The notes under the pieces: model-generated
The model's input: the letters and a program-made list of their open reading frames with translations, nothing else
What the model was told of the DNA's origin: nothing
Databases searched by the model: none
In this document: positions 1 through 8,109 of the stretch, in pieces
Position numbering within the stretch: the stretch's first letter is position 1
Layout of the letters: each line of letters starts with the position of its first letter
Program-made: the position numbers and the translations under genes
Source: Patescibacteria group bacterium
Lineage (GTDB): Bacteria; Patescibacteriota; Microgenomatia; UBA8517
Length of the DNA: 19,182 nt
Direction: 5' to 3'
Assembly (NCBI GenBank): GCA_025057695.1
Contig: JANWVB010000015.1
Coordinates: 1-19,182 of the forward strand

Positions 1-1267
1 TGAGCCTTGCAACTTTTATACCTAATTCTATCGCATAATTAGTGCCTCTGTCGTATGGATAAACCTGTTGCATATTGCACAAATAAACTCCGGCAATCGG
101 AGTTTCAAACGAAGGAATAAATTTAGAATAATTAACAGAAACAATAGGCTGAGCAAATTTTGCTTTAAAAACATATGCCTTTTTTATCCAACTCTTTGAA
201 AAACCTTGATTTATCTTTTTCAAATGCGGCAAAAATTCGGCTATTAATTCCTCGGCCGATTTATTAAAATAAACATGATCATCCGGTAAATAATTGCCTA
301 TATAAACAATATGTTCATTGCCATAATTTTTTTTGTCCATAAAGTTGGTGTGTTGCACAATCGCCAGAAAAGGCATTGACAAATCGTTTATATTTAACCA
401 ATAAGTATTATCTTCCAAAAAAGACTTGTTTAGTCTTAAAACAAGATTAATAGCCCCCAAACTTTTTGACTTTGTGAATTTCTTTACATATGAGCTTGGC
501 AATCCTTCAACAATTTTAACAAAATAAGCATTTGGTAAAGTACAAACAACTTTATCAAACACATAAGATGAGCCGTCTGAAGTTTCTAAAATCAAGCCTC
601 TTTCTCGTTTTTTTATTTGAATCACCTTACTTTTATAATTAATTGAGACTTCATACTTTTGTGTCATATGTTTTTGCAAATTGTAAGCGAAATTCAAAAA
701 GCCTCCTTCTGGATACCCTAAACTGGCGCTTCTTTTATGAATTCTCGCCCAAAACCAAGTAGCTGAAATCAATTTTGCATAGTTGCCAAATTTTCCAATA
801 AAAAGTGGACCCCACAAAACATTCCAAGAATTAATTCCGGCAGTTTGCACAATAAAATCATATGCTGTTCTTCCTTCTAAATTCCTCCAGAATGGAGAAA
901 GCTTAAGATAAGAAAGCATAAAGGCAGTCTTTACTCGGTCAAGCAAAGGTAATTGGTTAAACCGCATCAAAGTAAACGGCGAATCTATTTGATAAATTTT
1001 CCCATTGTAATAAGTCGAGGTTTTAGGCCTTATAAAAAAAACCCGATGCCCTATATCTTGAGCTAAATTAAGCGCAGCGTTATCAGACATAAACCAATGA
1101 TGATAATGATATTCAAGCGTCCAGTTCCAATTTTTCTCTTTAAAACCAAGTGCCAAACCACCCGGCTTGTCTTCTGCTTCAAATACAACCACTTCAACAC
1201 CATTTTTAGCCAATTCGTAAGCGCAAGCCAACCCGCCAAAACCAGCACCAATGATCGCAACTTTCAT
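1..1267 (-). CDS. NAD(P)/FAD-dependent oxidoreductase, amine oxidase/UGM-like (3' end cut by window)
   Basis: My reading of the minus strand from the ATG at 1267 is open to the left edge (422 codons, no stop), so the C-terminus is missing. The N-terminus is a Rossmann FAD-binding fold: GAGFGG at residues 7-12, an acidic residue at 30 ending the second strand, then PGGLA at 35-39. A HYHHWF motif (54-59) and a late YPYDRGTNYA stretch match the FAD oxidoreductases often labelled protoporphyrinogen oxidase-like or amine oxidase, which commonly sit in polysaccharide clusters. It starts 27 bases after the preceding GT39 gene, so it is probably the distal gene of the operon. The start is favoured because it lies directly before the dinucleotide fold; no clear Shine-Dalgarno is seen. 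It may modify a sugar or lipid carrier, by analogy with UDP-galactopyranose mutase. The substrate is unknown. Probably only about ten residues are missing, judged from how close the final conserved motif is to the edge. Confidence 0.9.
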   Translation of the reverse strand, partial: MKVAIIGAGFGGLACAYELAKNGVEVVVFEAEDKPGGLALGFKEKNWNWTLEYHYHHWFMSDNAALNLAQDIGHRVFFIRPKTSTYYNGKIYQIDSPFTLMRFNQLPLLDRVKTAFMLSYLKLSPFWRNLEGRTAYDFIVQTAGINSWNVLWGPLFIGKFGNYAKLISATWFWARIHKRSASLGYPEGGFLNFAYNLQKHMTQKYEVSINYKSKVIQIKKRERGLILETSDGSSYVFDKVVCTLPNAYFVKIVEGLPSSYVKKFTKSKSLGAINLVLRLNKSFLEDNTYWLNINDLSMPFLAIVQHTNFMDKKNYGNEHIVYIGNYLPDDHVYFNKSAEELIAEFLPHLKKINQGFSKSWIKKAYVFKAKFAQPIVSVNYSKFIPSFETPIAGVYLCNMQQVYPYDRGTNYAIELGIKVARL

Positions 1268-1294
1268 TTTAGATTCAGGTAAAAAAATAACTGC

Positions 1295-2989
1295 CTAATT
1301 TGCCACAACTAAAAAATACAAAAAATTGTTTGAACCATAAATTCTTTTTATTATGTTAGCTTCGGAAGGAATTTCCTTAGGACTGCCAATGATAATACTA
1401 TCAGGATATTCTAAAGCAGTTTTATAAAAATCAATTGGTTCAAAGATAAAACGATCAAAAGCAGAAACAGTGGAAAACCCAAAATTATCTCTTGGAGTAA
1501 GATCGTGATTATTTTGAAAAACATATGGATCATACTTTAAGTAAAACAAAAATAAAATATAAGGCTGGTCGTAAAAATTTGTAATAACTATTTTTTTGTC
1601 TTTGTGATTTTCTCTTAAATAATCAACCAGTTCTTTTACCCCATATTGAGAAGAATAAGGATATTCATAAGACACATGTTTATAATACATGTGCAAATAA
1701 CGAAACAGGCTCCAACACAAAACACAAATCAGAAGCAAACAACCAAAACCAAAGTAGATTTTGTTCTTATTCTCATAAATCCAATTGACTATTGAATAAA
1801 ATCCTATAGAACTAATTATCGTTAAAGGCACAACCATATTTTGTGCTCTTAAAGCATGAGGGGATTGAAATGTAAGTGCGGCCGCAAGAGGAGAAACGAC
1901 AAGCCAACATAAAATAATCCCTAGATTTTTGTTACGAGAAAGACTAAAGATTGATTTGGCGTTAACTATTTGCAAAAGACCAATAATAATAAACAAAAGC
2001 TCAAATCCATACAACAAACCAGTCTCGGGAACCTTGTTTCTTTGTATATCATCTCCTGACAAAAACAAAAACTCTCCATGAAAATGATCAACATAATTTT
2101 GCAGAAAAGCCAAAAAATAATTCACATACTTATTGTGAAAACTCATTGCCCAAAAACTATTTGGGTGAAAATGTTCTCCTCTTTGTTCGTTAACTCTTGC
2201 TATTGGACCCGGATCAGCAAAGATTCCAACACCAGAAGCTCTGGAAATTCCGGCAGGACCAAAAAAATCAATTATTAAAGGAATCAGCAAAAACACTGAC
2301 AAAGCAAAAGGAAATATCAGTTTTTTCCAATAAAGCATTAATATTTTTCTAAAAAAAATTGCCAAACCAAAAACCAAAAGAGGGACTATCACCCTTGAGG
2401 CATGATAGGTGTACAAAGACAAAACAAAACAAATGAGAGAAAATAACAAAAATTTAAATCTAAACAAGTTTGCGTCATTAAATTCTTTCTTCATGTAAAC
2501 CAAGAAGAAGTAAACACCAAGAATAATAAAAAAAGTGGCAACATTGACTTCCCAAGCACCACGCGAAAAATGAATATGCCAAGGAGAAATAGCAAGCAAA
2601 AAAGCGGACAGTTCTGGAAGCGAAAACTGAAAATTCAAAATTGAAAATTTTCTGCAATTGGGAAATGATACATGAATCAACCAATACAAAATTATCACCG
2701 TGCCAACACCCGCCAAAGCTCCCGGAATTCTTACCGCCCATTCATTTAACCCAAACAACCAAACAAATGGAATTGCCAAATACACATAAAAACCTGGTTT
2801 ATAATCATTAAATGATTGAAAATGAATAGGAAATGGATTTGCGTGTTCGTCTTTGCCAGTTTTAATTAAAGAATAAGCGTTATAGCCAAGAGCCGCTTCA
2901 TCCGCGTTCAACGCCGGATATCCACCTAGATTCCAAAAACGCAATGTAAAAGCTATAAAAATTATCAAAAAAAATAAACTTTTTTTCAT
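1295..2989 (-). CDS. GT39/PMT-type membrane glycosyltransferase, paralog 1
   Basis: A 564-residue multi-spanning protein with an N-terminal signal-anchor-like helix, then the first outer loop carrying Asp30-Glu31. In PMT and ArnT enzymes this acidic pair lies at the catalytic site of the GT-C fold. It is followed by GYNAYS, KTGKDE and NDYK, all shared with the other four paralogs here. Further shared landmarks are SPWHIHFSRGAWE, a large outer loop with HNK and FLFLSGD, and a PHALRAQNMVVP segment. The C-terminal domain is less hydrophobic and carries QPYILFLFYLKYDP. The family moves a sugar from a polyprenyl-phosphate carrier to a protein, lipid or glycan at the outer face of the membrane; donor and acceptor cannot be read from sequence. 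It begins 10 bases after paralog 2 ends, with a purine-rich AAGAAG directly before the ATG. A loop at about residues 110-125 contains low-complexity text encoded by short AT repeats. Confidence 0.93.
   Translation of the reverse strand: MKKSLFFLIIFIAFTLRFWNLGGYPALNADEAALGYNAYSLIKTGKDEHANPFPIHFQSFNDYKPGFYVYLAIPFVWLFGLNEWAVRIPGALAGVGTVIILYWLIHVSFPNCRKFSILNFQFSLPELSAFLLAISPWHIHFSRGAWEVNVATFFIILGVYFFLVYMKKEFNDANLFRFKFLLFSLICFVLSLYTYHASRVIVPLLVFGLAIFFRKILMLYWKKLIFPFALSVFLLIPLIIDFFGPAGISRASGVGIFADPGPIARVNEQRGEHFHPNSFWAMSFHNKYVNYFLAFLQNYVDHFHGEFLFLSGDDIQRNKVPETGLLYGFELLFIIIGLLQIVNAKSIFSLSRNKNLGIILCWLVVSPLAAALTFQSPHALRAQNMVVPLTIISSIGFYSIVNWIYENKNKIYFGFGCLLLICVLCWSLFRYLHMYYKHVSYEYPYSSQYGVKELVDYLRENHKDKKIVITNFYDQPYILFLFYLKYDPYVFQNNHDLTPRDNFGFSTVSAFDRFIFEPIDFYKTALEYPDSIIIGSPKEIPSEANIIKRIYGSNNFLYFLVVAN
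2622..2661. repeat. Low-complexity tandem AT repeat inside a coding loop
   Basis: Near-repeats of GAAAATT and CAAAATT alternate here, ending in TGCAATTG. They encode CRKFSILNFQFSL in a variable loop of GT39 paralog 1, just before a membrane segment. A similar text (TTTGCAATTCTGAATTGAAA) lies at 11208-11227 in paralog 5. They may be copies of a small dispersed repeat that inserted in frame, but chance is possible in DNA this AT-rich. Confidence 0.35.
2871..2902. repeat. 32-base exact repeat, copy 1 (over the GT39 catalytic motif)
   Basis: This segment of paralog 1 is base-for-base identical to 4579-4610 in paralog 2, and identity ends at the flanking bases on both sides. On the coding strand it spells DEAALGYNAYS. 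All synonymous positions match, although the codons for Ala, Leu and Gly could vary. The same place in the other three paralogs differs at many bases. Confidence 0.9.
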
Positions 2990-2999
2990 CTTCTTATGC

Positions 3000-4727
3000 C
3001 TATTTAACTTTTACAACAGTAAACGCAATTGACCCATCAAGATTTTTTATCCTACTCACAAGTTCATATCCGCTCCATTTGTCAAAATCAGAAGGTATAG
3101 AGATCTCATTTCCAACTATTATTGACCCTTCTTCTGCATGTTTAGGCCAACTAAAGTTTTCAAAATAAATACTGTCAATTGATTTAACCAATGAAACGTC
3201 ATGTCTGTTTTCTTTATATCTTTCTAATTTTCTTGCTTGTAATTTACGAGGATCGTATTGGCTATAGAATAAATAGTAAATATAAGGTTGAGCATAAGAT
3301 TGCTGAAATATAATCTTGTTCTCAGATTCAATATAAGGTTTTAATGATTGAACTACTTGTTTGTAACCAAATTGCCAGTGCTTGGCATTATGAATTGGCT
3401 GATGGATAAAATACGCGTCAATAAAGTAAATAAAACTAACTAAATAAGAAGTGAAAAGAAACCCAAATAAAGAGCTTCTTATCAACCAATTTTTAGATTT
3501 GTCCAAAAAATCAACAAAATAAATAACCCCAAAAGCGCAAATAATTGTCAAGGGTATTAACATATTCAAAGACCTCACTGCATGCACTTGATCGCGAGAC
3601 AAAACCGCTGGCAATGGGGAAATAATCAACCAAGATACAACAAACACGCTAAGTTTTAAACTGTTTATTTTAAATAAAGAATAAAAACCAAGAACAAGAA
3701 AAAGAACATCCGCAAAAAGCAAAACTCCATGATTGGGCGGTAAATGGCGCGGATTTTGCCAATCCCCTTCAAAAAACAAAAATCTCCCCGAGAAATGATT
3801 AAACCACCTTCCTAAAATGCCCCTTGCAAAATTCAGAGCTTCACTATGAAAAAGATAGTACTGCAAATCGCCTTTTTGCTCATTAGCTCTTTGCAAAAAC
3901 TGATTAATGTATTCTTCAGATCTTGGGTAAGAAAAAACACTAAAAACTTCCAATCTTCCAGCTTCGCCTGCCCTAAAACTTAACAAAACAGGAAAAATTA
4001 CTATAAATGAAACAATAAAAGAAACCAAAAGATAGAAAATCTTGCCTCTAAAATCCTTAAGCAACTCCTGATAAAAAACCAAAACAAGAACAAAAAATAC
4101 AATCAATGAAGATAATTTCGCTCCTTGATATGTAAGAAATGTCAAGGAAAACGCAAAAAATGAAAATATTAAACACTTGTAATTTTTTACACCTCTTATA
4201 AACATTAATATTCCAAACAACGTAATGGTCAAAGAAACATTTGCTTCCCATCCTCCACGAGAAAAGGCGATGTGACAAGGACTAACAGCCAATAAAAAAC
4301 TTGCAACCAAAGGCGCAAAATAATAAATCTTAGACAATTTCTGATTTTTTTCCTGATTTTTAAGATTATCAAAAAATTCTTTTAGTATTTTGTAAATCAA
4401 AAAAATCGCAAAAATGCCAGCAATAGCGCTAGGCAGACGAACACTTAACTCAGTCAAGCCAAGAAAAAAAACAAAAGGAATAACAAAATAAACATATAAT
4501 GCAGGCTTGTAATCTCCAAAAGATTCAATGATTAGTGGCAAAAATTTTCCATGTTCATCTTTTCCGGTTTTCAAAATTGAATAAGCGTTATAGCCAAGAG
4601 CCGCTTCATCGGGGGTAAGTGAAGGAGGATTCGTGCTCAAATTATAAATTCTTAATAAACTTGCAATGAAAATAACTACAATTAAAACAAGTTTGTTAAT
4701 TTTCTCAAATGAACAATTAATTTTCAT
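3000..4727 (-). CDS. GT39/PMT-type membrane glycosyltransferase, paralog 2
   Basis: About 575 residues, multi-spanning, with the same architecture as its neighbours: an N-terminal hydrophobic helix, the catalytic-loop pair Asp40-Glu41 followed by AALGYNAYS, KTGKDEHG, GDYKPALYVY, SPCHIAFSRGGWEAN, an outer loop with FLFFEGDW, then SRDQVHAVRSLNMLIP and a C-terminal domain with QPYIYYLFYSQYDP and LDGSIAF. I place the start at ATG 4727 (MKINCSF). An upstream in-frame ATG at 4751 would add MARLRLKF, but that stretch overlaps the conserved C-terminal codons of the preceding gene in another frame, and the 4727 start gives a leader length like the other paralogs. With 4727 the overlap with the upstream gene is 11 bases; with 4751 it is 35. 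It is the closest relative of paralog 1 around the DE motif, even at DNA level. It is a probable polyprenyl-phosphate-sugar transferase; specificity is unknown. Confidence 0.92.
   Translation of the reverse strand: MKINCSFEKINKLVLIVVIFIASLLRIYNLSTNPPSLTPDEAALGYNAYSILKTGKDEHGKFLPLIIESFGDYKPALYVYFVIPFVFFLGLTELSVRLPSAIAGIFAIFLIYKILKEFFDNLKNQEKNQKLSKIYYFAPLVASFLLAVSPCHIAFSRGGWEANVSLTITLFGILMFIRGVKNYKCLIFSFFAFSLTFLTYQGAKLSSLIVFFVLVLVFYQELLKDFRGKIFYLLVSFIVSFIVIFPVLLSFRAGEAGRLEVFSVFSYPRSEEYINQFLQRANEQKGDLQYYLFHSEALNFARGILGRWFNHFSGRFLFFEGDWQNPRHLPPNHGVLLFADVLFLVLGFYSLFKINSLKLSVFVVSWLIISPLPAVLSRDQVHAVRSLNMLIPLTIICAFGVIYFVDFLDKSKNWLIRSSLFGFLFTSYLVSFIYFIDAYFIHQPIHNAKHWQFGYKQVVQSLKPYIESENKIIFQQSYAQPYIYYLFYSQYDPRKLQARKLERYKENRHDVSLVKSIDSIYFENFSWPKHAEEGSIIVGNEISIPSDFDKWSGYELVSRIKNLDGSIAFTVVKVK
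4579..4610. repeat. 32-base exact repeat, copy 2 (over the GT39 catalytic motif)
   Basis: This is the partner of 2871-2902, in the same orientation and at the homologous codons of paralog 2. It covers the Asp-Glu pair and the following GYNAYS. The two copies lie about 1.7 kb apart, which would allow local recombination or conversion between the genes. Confidence 0.9.
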
Positions 4728-6426
4728 AAATTTCAAACGCAACCGAGCCATCTAAAAACTTTATTTGATCAATTTTATTCCAATTCACAGCGCCAATTTC
4801 ATGAGAACTAAAAAGCAAACATTTAACTAAACTACAGTCTATTTCTTTCTTGCTTTCAGTTACAAAAATATTTGATTCAATCTTGTCATTTATTTGCCAG
4901 TCATTTACAAAAACAAATTTGTCAAAACCATCCACCCACCACCAGTTTGATTGAAAAAACCTATTAAGATTTTGATCTTGAATATATTTGGCCGGGTCCC
5001 ATTTCAAGTAAAACAAAACAAACATATGAGGCTCTCCGTACTTTTTAGTAAAAACAATTCGATCGTAGTTGGAATAATTTCGCTTTACATAATCAAGCGC
5101 TTGTTTGTACCCATATTGCCAAGCTTGCGAATAACGCAAAGCATACTGGCTAAAATAATTTCTTAAATATTCTTCGGCAAATGTCCAAAAAGTGAGAATA
5201 TAAAATACAACAAAAACAACTTTATATTTTTTAAACAAAATTAATTTTTCTTTTAGAAAAAAGTAAGAACTGACTAATCCATAAGAAGTTATAATCATAG
5301 GCACTGGCAACATGGTAACGCTTCTTAACACATGAGGCGATTCTCTGGTCAAGCTAGAAGCAAATGTGCCTGAAATAAGCCAGAATATAATTAAATATTT
5401 GTTTTTTAATTTTGAAAAAATCACAAAAACCAAACCTAAATAGAAAAATACAATGTTTGCTTTATTTAATAAACCATACCCGGGAACGCTAAATTGATAA
5501 TGAGATCCTCCGTTTGTAAAAAGATAAGAAACTTCAAAATGAGATAGCAAATTCTGCGCGAAGTGCCAAACGAAGTAAGTCCCCTTGTTGTACAAAATCC
5601 GATCAATGAAATCAGGGTATTCAGAAACTCTCCTTAATTCATTTATTTCATTTATCGCTCCTTCATCGATAATTGACACTTTCGAATACCTTGCTTGTCC
5701 AACTGGAGTAATTAATTGCACAAACATTGGAATAATCATAAAAACTAATATTGCAACACTAATAAAAAATTTTGATTTTTCTGTCTTTGAGATATAAATC
5801 AAGTTCTTTCTGTAAATTAAAAACATAAATACCAAAATAGCGGGCACAAAAACCCGAGCTGAGTTATATGTCCAAGTTGACAAAGACAAAAAGAAAAAAG
5901 AGAAAGGCAAGAATAAAGCATTTTGAAAAGATTTGAAAAAAAGTAAAATACCCAACACCACAAACGAAAATGCCAAATTAGCTTCAAAAGCTCCTCTGGA
6001 AATAAAAAACGTCCATGGCTCGATTGCGACAAAGAAAGTAGCCAAAATTGCTATAAATTCTTTATTTTTTTTATCCTTGAAAATCTCTTTAGACAAAAAG
6101 TAGGTAAATAAAACCGCAAGAGAACCAAATATAATAGAAACAAACCTCACTCCTAATTCATTAAGTCCAAAAACCGCGATTGAAGGCGCTGTAAAATATA
6201 TATAAACAGGAAGTTTGTAATCTCCATAAGCTCTAAAAATCAAAGGCATAAACTCTCCCCACTCGTCTTTAGCAGTTTTTAAAATCGAATAAGCATTATA
6301 ACCATGCGAGATTTCGTCCCAATTAAGAGAAGGTGGAATTTTTTCTATATTCCAAAAACGCAAAACAAAAGCAAAAATGAAAATGAAAAGAATTATTAAT
6401 TTTGAATTTTTTAATAATTTACTCAT
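4717..6426 (-). CDS. GT39/PMT-type membrane glycosyltransferase, paralog 3
   Basis: A 569-residue multi-spanning protein of the same GT39 set. After an N-terminal hydrophobic helix come Asp37-Glu38, then ISHGYNAYS, KTAKDEWGEFMP, GDYKLPVYIY and GLNELGVRF. The mid-protein EPWTFFISRGAFEAN corresponds to SPWHI.FSRG in the siblings, and the outer loop ends in EVSYLFTNGG where siblings have FLF..GD, so the conserved GD is changed to GG. TRESPHVLRSVTMLPVP and a C-terminal GEPHMFVLFYLKWDP with LDGSVAFEIYEN follow. Its start codon overlaps the stop of paralog 4 as ATGA, a classic translational-coupling arrangement. It probably uses a polyprenyl-phosphate sugar donor outside the membrane. The altered outer-loop motif may indicate another donor or acceptor, but this is inference. 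Confidence 0.93.
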   Translation of the reverse strand: MSKLLKNSKLIILFIFIFAFVLRFWNIEKIPPSLNWDEISHGYNAYSILKTAKDEWGEFMPLIFRAYGDYKLPVYIYFTAPSIAVFGLNELGVRFVSIIFGSLAVLFTYFLSKEIFKDKKNKEFIAILATFFVAIEPWTFFISRGAFEANLAFSFVVLGILLFFKSFQNALFLPFSFFFLSLSTWTYNSARVFVPAILVFMFLIYRKNLIYISKTEKSKFFISVAILVFMIIPMFVQLITPVGQARYSKVSIIDEGAINEINELRRVSEYPDFIDRILYNKGTYFVWHFAQNLLSHFEVSYLFTNGGSHYQFSVPGYGLLNKANIVFFYLGLVFVIFSKLKNKYLIIFWLISGTFASSLTRESPHVLRSVTMLPVPMIITSYGLVSSYFFLKEKLILFKKYKVVFVVFYILTFWTFAEEYLRNYFSQYALRYSQAWQYGYKQALDYVKRNYSNYDRIVFTKKYGEPHMFVLFYLKWDPAKYIQDQNLNRFFQSNWWWVDGFDKFVFVNDWQINDKIESNIFVTESKKEIDCSLVKCLLFSSHEIGAVNWNKIDQIKFLDGSVAFEIYEN

Positions 6427-8102
6427 AAAGCTCTAACAATAAAAAATGCGATCTCGCCTGAGGGATAATTTATAGTTTCATAAGCTAAATTGACATTTGG
6501 CAAAATTTCATCGGGTAAAACAACCAAAATTTCCCCGTTTGACAATTCATTAAAATCAGAACTTTCTATCGCTTGAAAAGTGTATTTGCCAAGAGAGTAT
6601 TTGTACATCTGATCCAAAAAAGTTAAGCCTTCTTCACGATATCTAACCCAATCTTTAGCATTTTTTTGATATATCAAGGGATCGATTTTATTAACAAAAG
6701 CAAGATAAATATGAGGTTCAGATAATCTCCTACTAATTACTATTTTATTAGCTGATATGCTTGAATTAAGATATTCAAATAATTCAATTCTCCCATATAA
6801 CATAGCTTTTGCAACCAAATCATTTTGATTGCCCAAATAAGTCTGAATTGATAAACCCAACTGGTAAAAAACAAATAAAATTAAAATAAAAACGGAAAGA
6901 TTAACTGCATATCTCAAATTATTAATTTTTTTAATCAAAGAAACAAAATAAGCAAATCCTAAAGCAGACGCTATATGAATGAAAGGCAACATTGTCGCCG
7001 CTCTGTTTGCCGCGTATCCAACTCCCATGGTCAACGCCGCTGGAAAAACAGCTATCAATAAAAAAATCAAAATAAAAATCAGCATTTTATTTTTTGACAA
7101 AATAGCAAAAAAAACAAAAAAAATTAAAGCAACCACTTCAATAAAATAAACAACTCCAATGCCTGGCACCATGCCATAAGTGGCTTCCCCCGGTCCTCTT
7201 GTAACCAAAAATTCTTTTGAAAAATATTTGATATAATTATCTTTGAGTCTACGTGCGACAACCAAGTATTTGTTGTTTGTAATTTTAGCCAAAGTAGGGT
7301 CTAATCCACTTTGTATAGCTTTGAGTCTTGCTTCGGCTTGTGCTTCCAAAGCTCCTCTAAAAATGCTTACATCCTGAGCTCTCTTTAATCCACCTTGGAA
7401 AAAAGTTGAAACAACCACTAAAAACAATATCGCAAAAACTGCCAACGAAACTATCAAATATTTAAGACTAACTTTTATAATCTTTTTTAAAAAAAACATC
7501 ACTAAAATTCCAACCACAATTGGTGTAACAAATCTAGCCGCATGATAAGTAAATAAATTAAGCCCAAAAACAAAAGCGCTCAATAACAAAAATTTATAAT
7601 TTTCCAAACCCTTAAGAAACAAAAGTATTCCAAGAGGCATAAAAAACGAAGTTAAATTTGCCTCAAAAGCGCCTCTTGATAGTTGAACGTGCCAAGGGGA
7701 AACAGCAAGTAAAAAAGAAGCTAAAAGTTCCACCTTAAATTTATCTAAATTATGAGATTTCAAATAATTCATCCTAATATGTTTAACCAAAAAGTAAGTT
7801 ACAAGAACCGCAAAAACTGAAAGCAAAGCATTAGGCAATCTCACAACCCAAACCTCAAGACCAAAAAAAGCAACAAAAGGCACAAGCAAATATGCATAAA
7901 GTGGCGCTTTAAAATCTCCAAATGACTCCAAAACCAAAGGCAAAAATCTTCCCCACTGATCGCGCCCTGTGTGAAGTATTGAATATGCATCATAACCAAA
8001 AGAAGCTTCATCCGGAGTAAATCCATTTGGATATTGATGAATAAACGGAATTCGAAGCAAAACTGCCAATGACAAAATGGCCAAAAAAATATATTTGTCC
8101 AT
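6423..8102 (-). CDS. GT39/PMT-type membrane glycosyltransferase, paralog 4
   Basis: A 559-residue multi-spanning protein. The catalytic-loop pair is Asp31-Glu32, followed by ASFGYDAYS, HTGRDQWGRFLP, GDFKAPLYAY and EVWVVRLPNA. SPWHVQLSRGAFEAN in the middle is the family landmark. The outer loop differs from its siblings: it is longer and charged, with an Ala/Glu-rich stretch (ALEAQAEARLKA) before NNKYLVVARRLKDNY and FLVTRGPGE. The later loop GVGYAANRAATMLP lacks the His of the siblings' PHALR/VHAVR pattern. The C-terminus keeps SEPHIYLAFVNKIDP and YPSGEIAFF. It starts 7 bases after the stop of the upstream GT-C gene, and an AGAAGG Shine-Dalgarno-like sequence overlaps that gene's last codons, about 12 bases before the ATG. 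It should be a lipid-linked-sugar transferase; divergence in both outer loops suggests a different substrate from paralogs 1-3. Confidence 0.92.
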   Translation of the reverse strand: MDKYIFLAILSLAVLLRIPFIHQYPNGFTPDEASFGYDAYSILHTGRDQWGRFLPLVLESFGDFKAPLYAYLLVPFVAFFGLEVWVVRLPNALLSVFAVLVTYFLVKHIRMNYLKSHNLDKFKVELLASFLLAVSPWHVQLSRGAFEANLTSFFMPLGILLFLKGLENYKFLLLSAFVFGLNLFTYHAARFVTPIVVGILVMFFLKKIIKVSLKYLIVSLAVFAILFLVVVSTFFQGGLKRAQDVSIFRGALEAQAEARLKAIQSGLDPTLAKITNNKYLVVARRLKDNYIKYFSKEFLVTRGPGEATYGMVPGIGVVYFIEVVALIFFVFFAILSKNKMLIFILIFLLIAVFPAALTMGVGYAANRAATMLPFIHIASALGFAYFVSLIKKINNLRYAVNLSVFILILFVFYQLGLSIQTYLGNQNDLVAKAMLYGRIELFEYLNSSISANKIVISRRLSEPHIYLAFVNKIDPLIYQKNAKDWVRYREEGLTFLDQMYKYSLGKYTFQAIESSDFNELSNGEILVVLPDEILPNVNLAYETINYPSGEIAFFIVRAL

Positions 8103-8109
8103 ATCTCAA

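Noticed and set aside
1097..1282. Plus-strand open frame of about 60 codons opposite the oxidoreductase N-terminus
   Set aside because: It lies antisense to a clear FAD-binding domain, has no recognisable motif or ribosome site, and reads as reverse-strand shadow text.
2478..2741. Minus-strand 87-codon frame within paralog 1
   Set aside because: It is an alternative frame of a strongly supported GT39 gene. Its text shows no domain and it would overlap completely.
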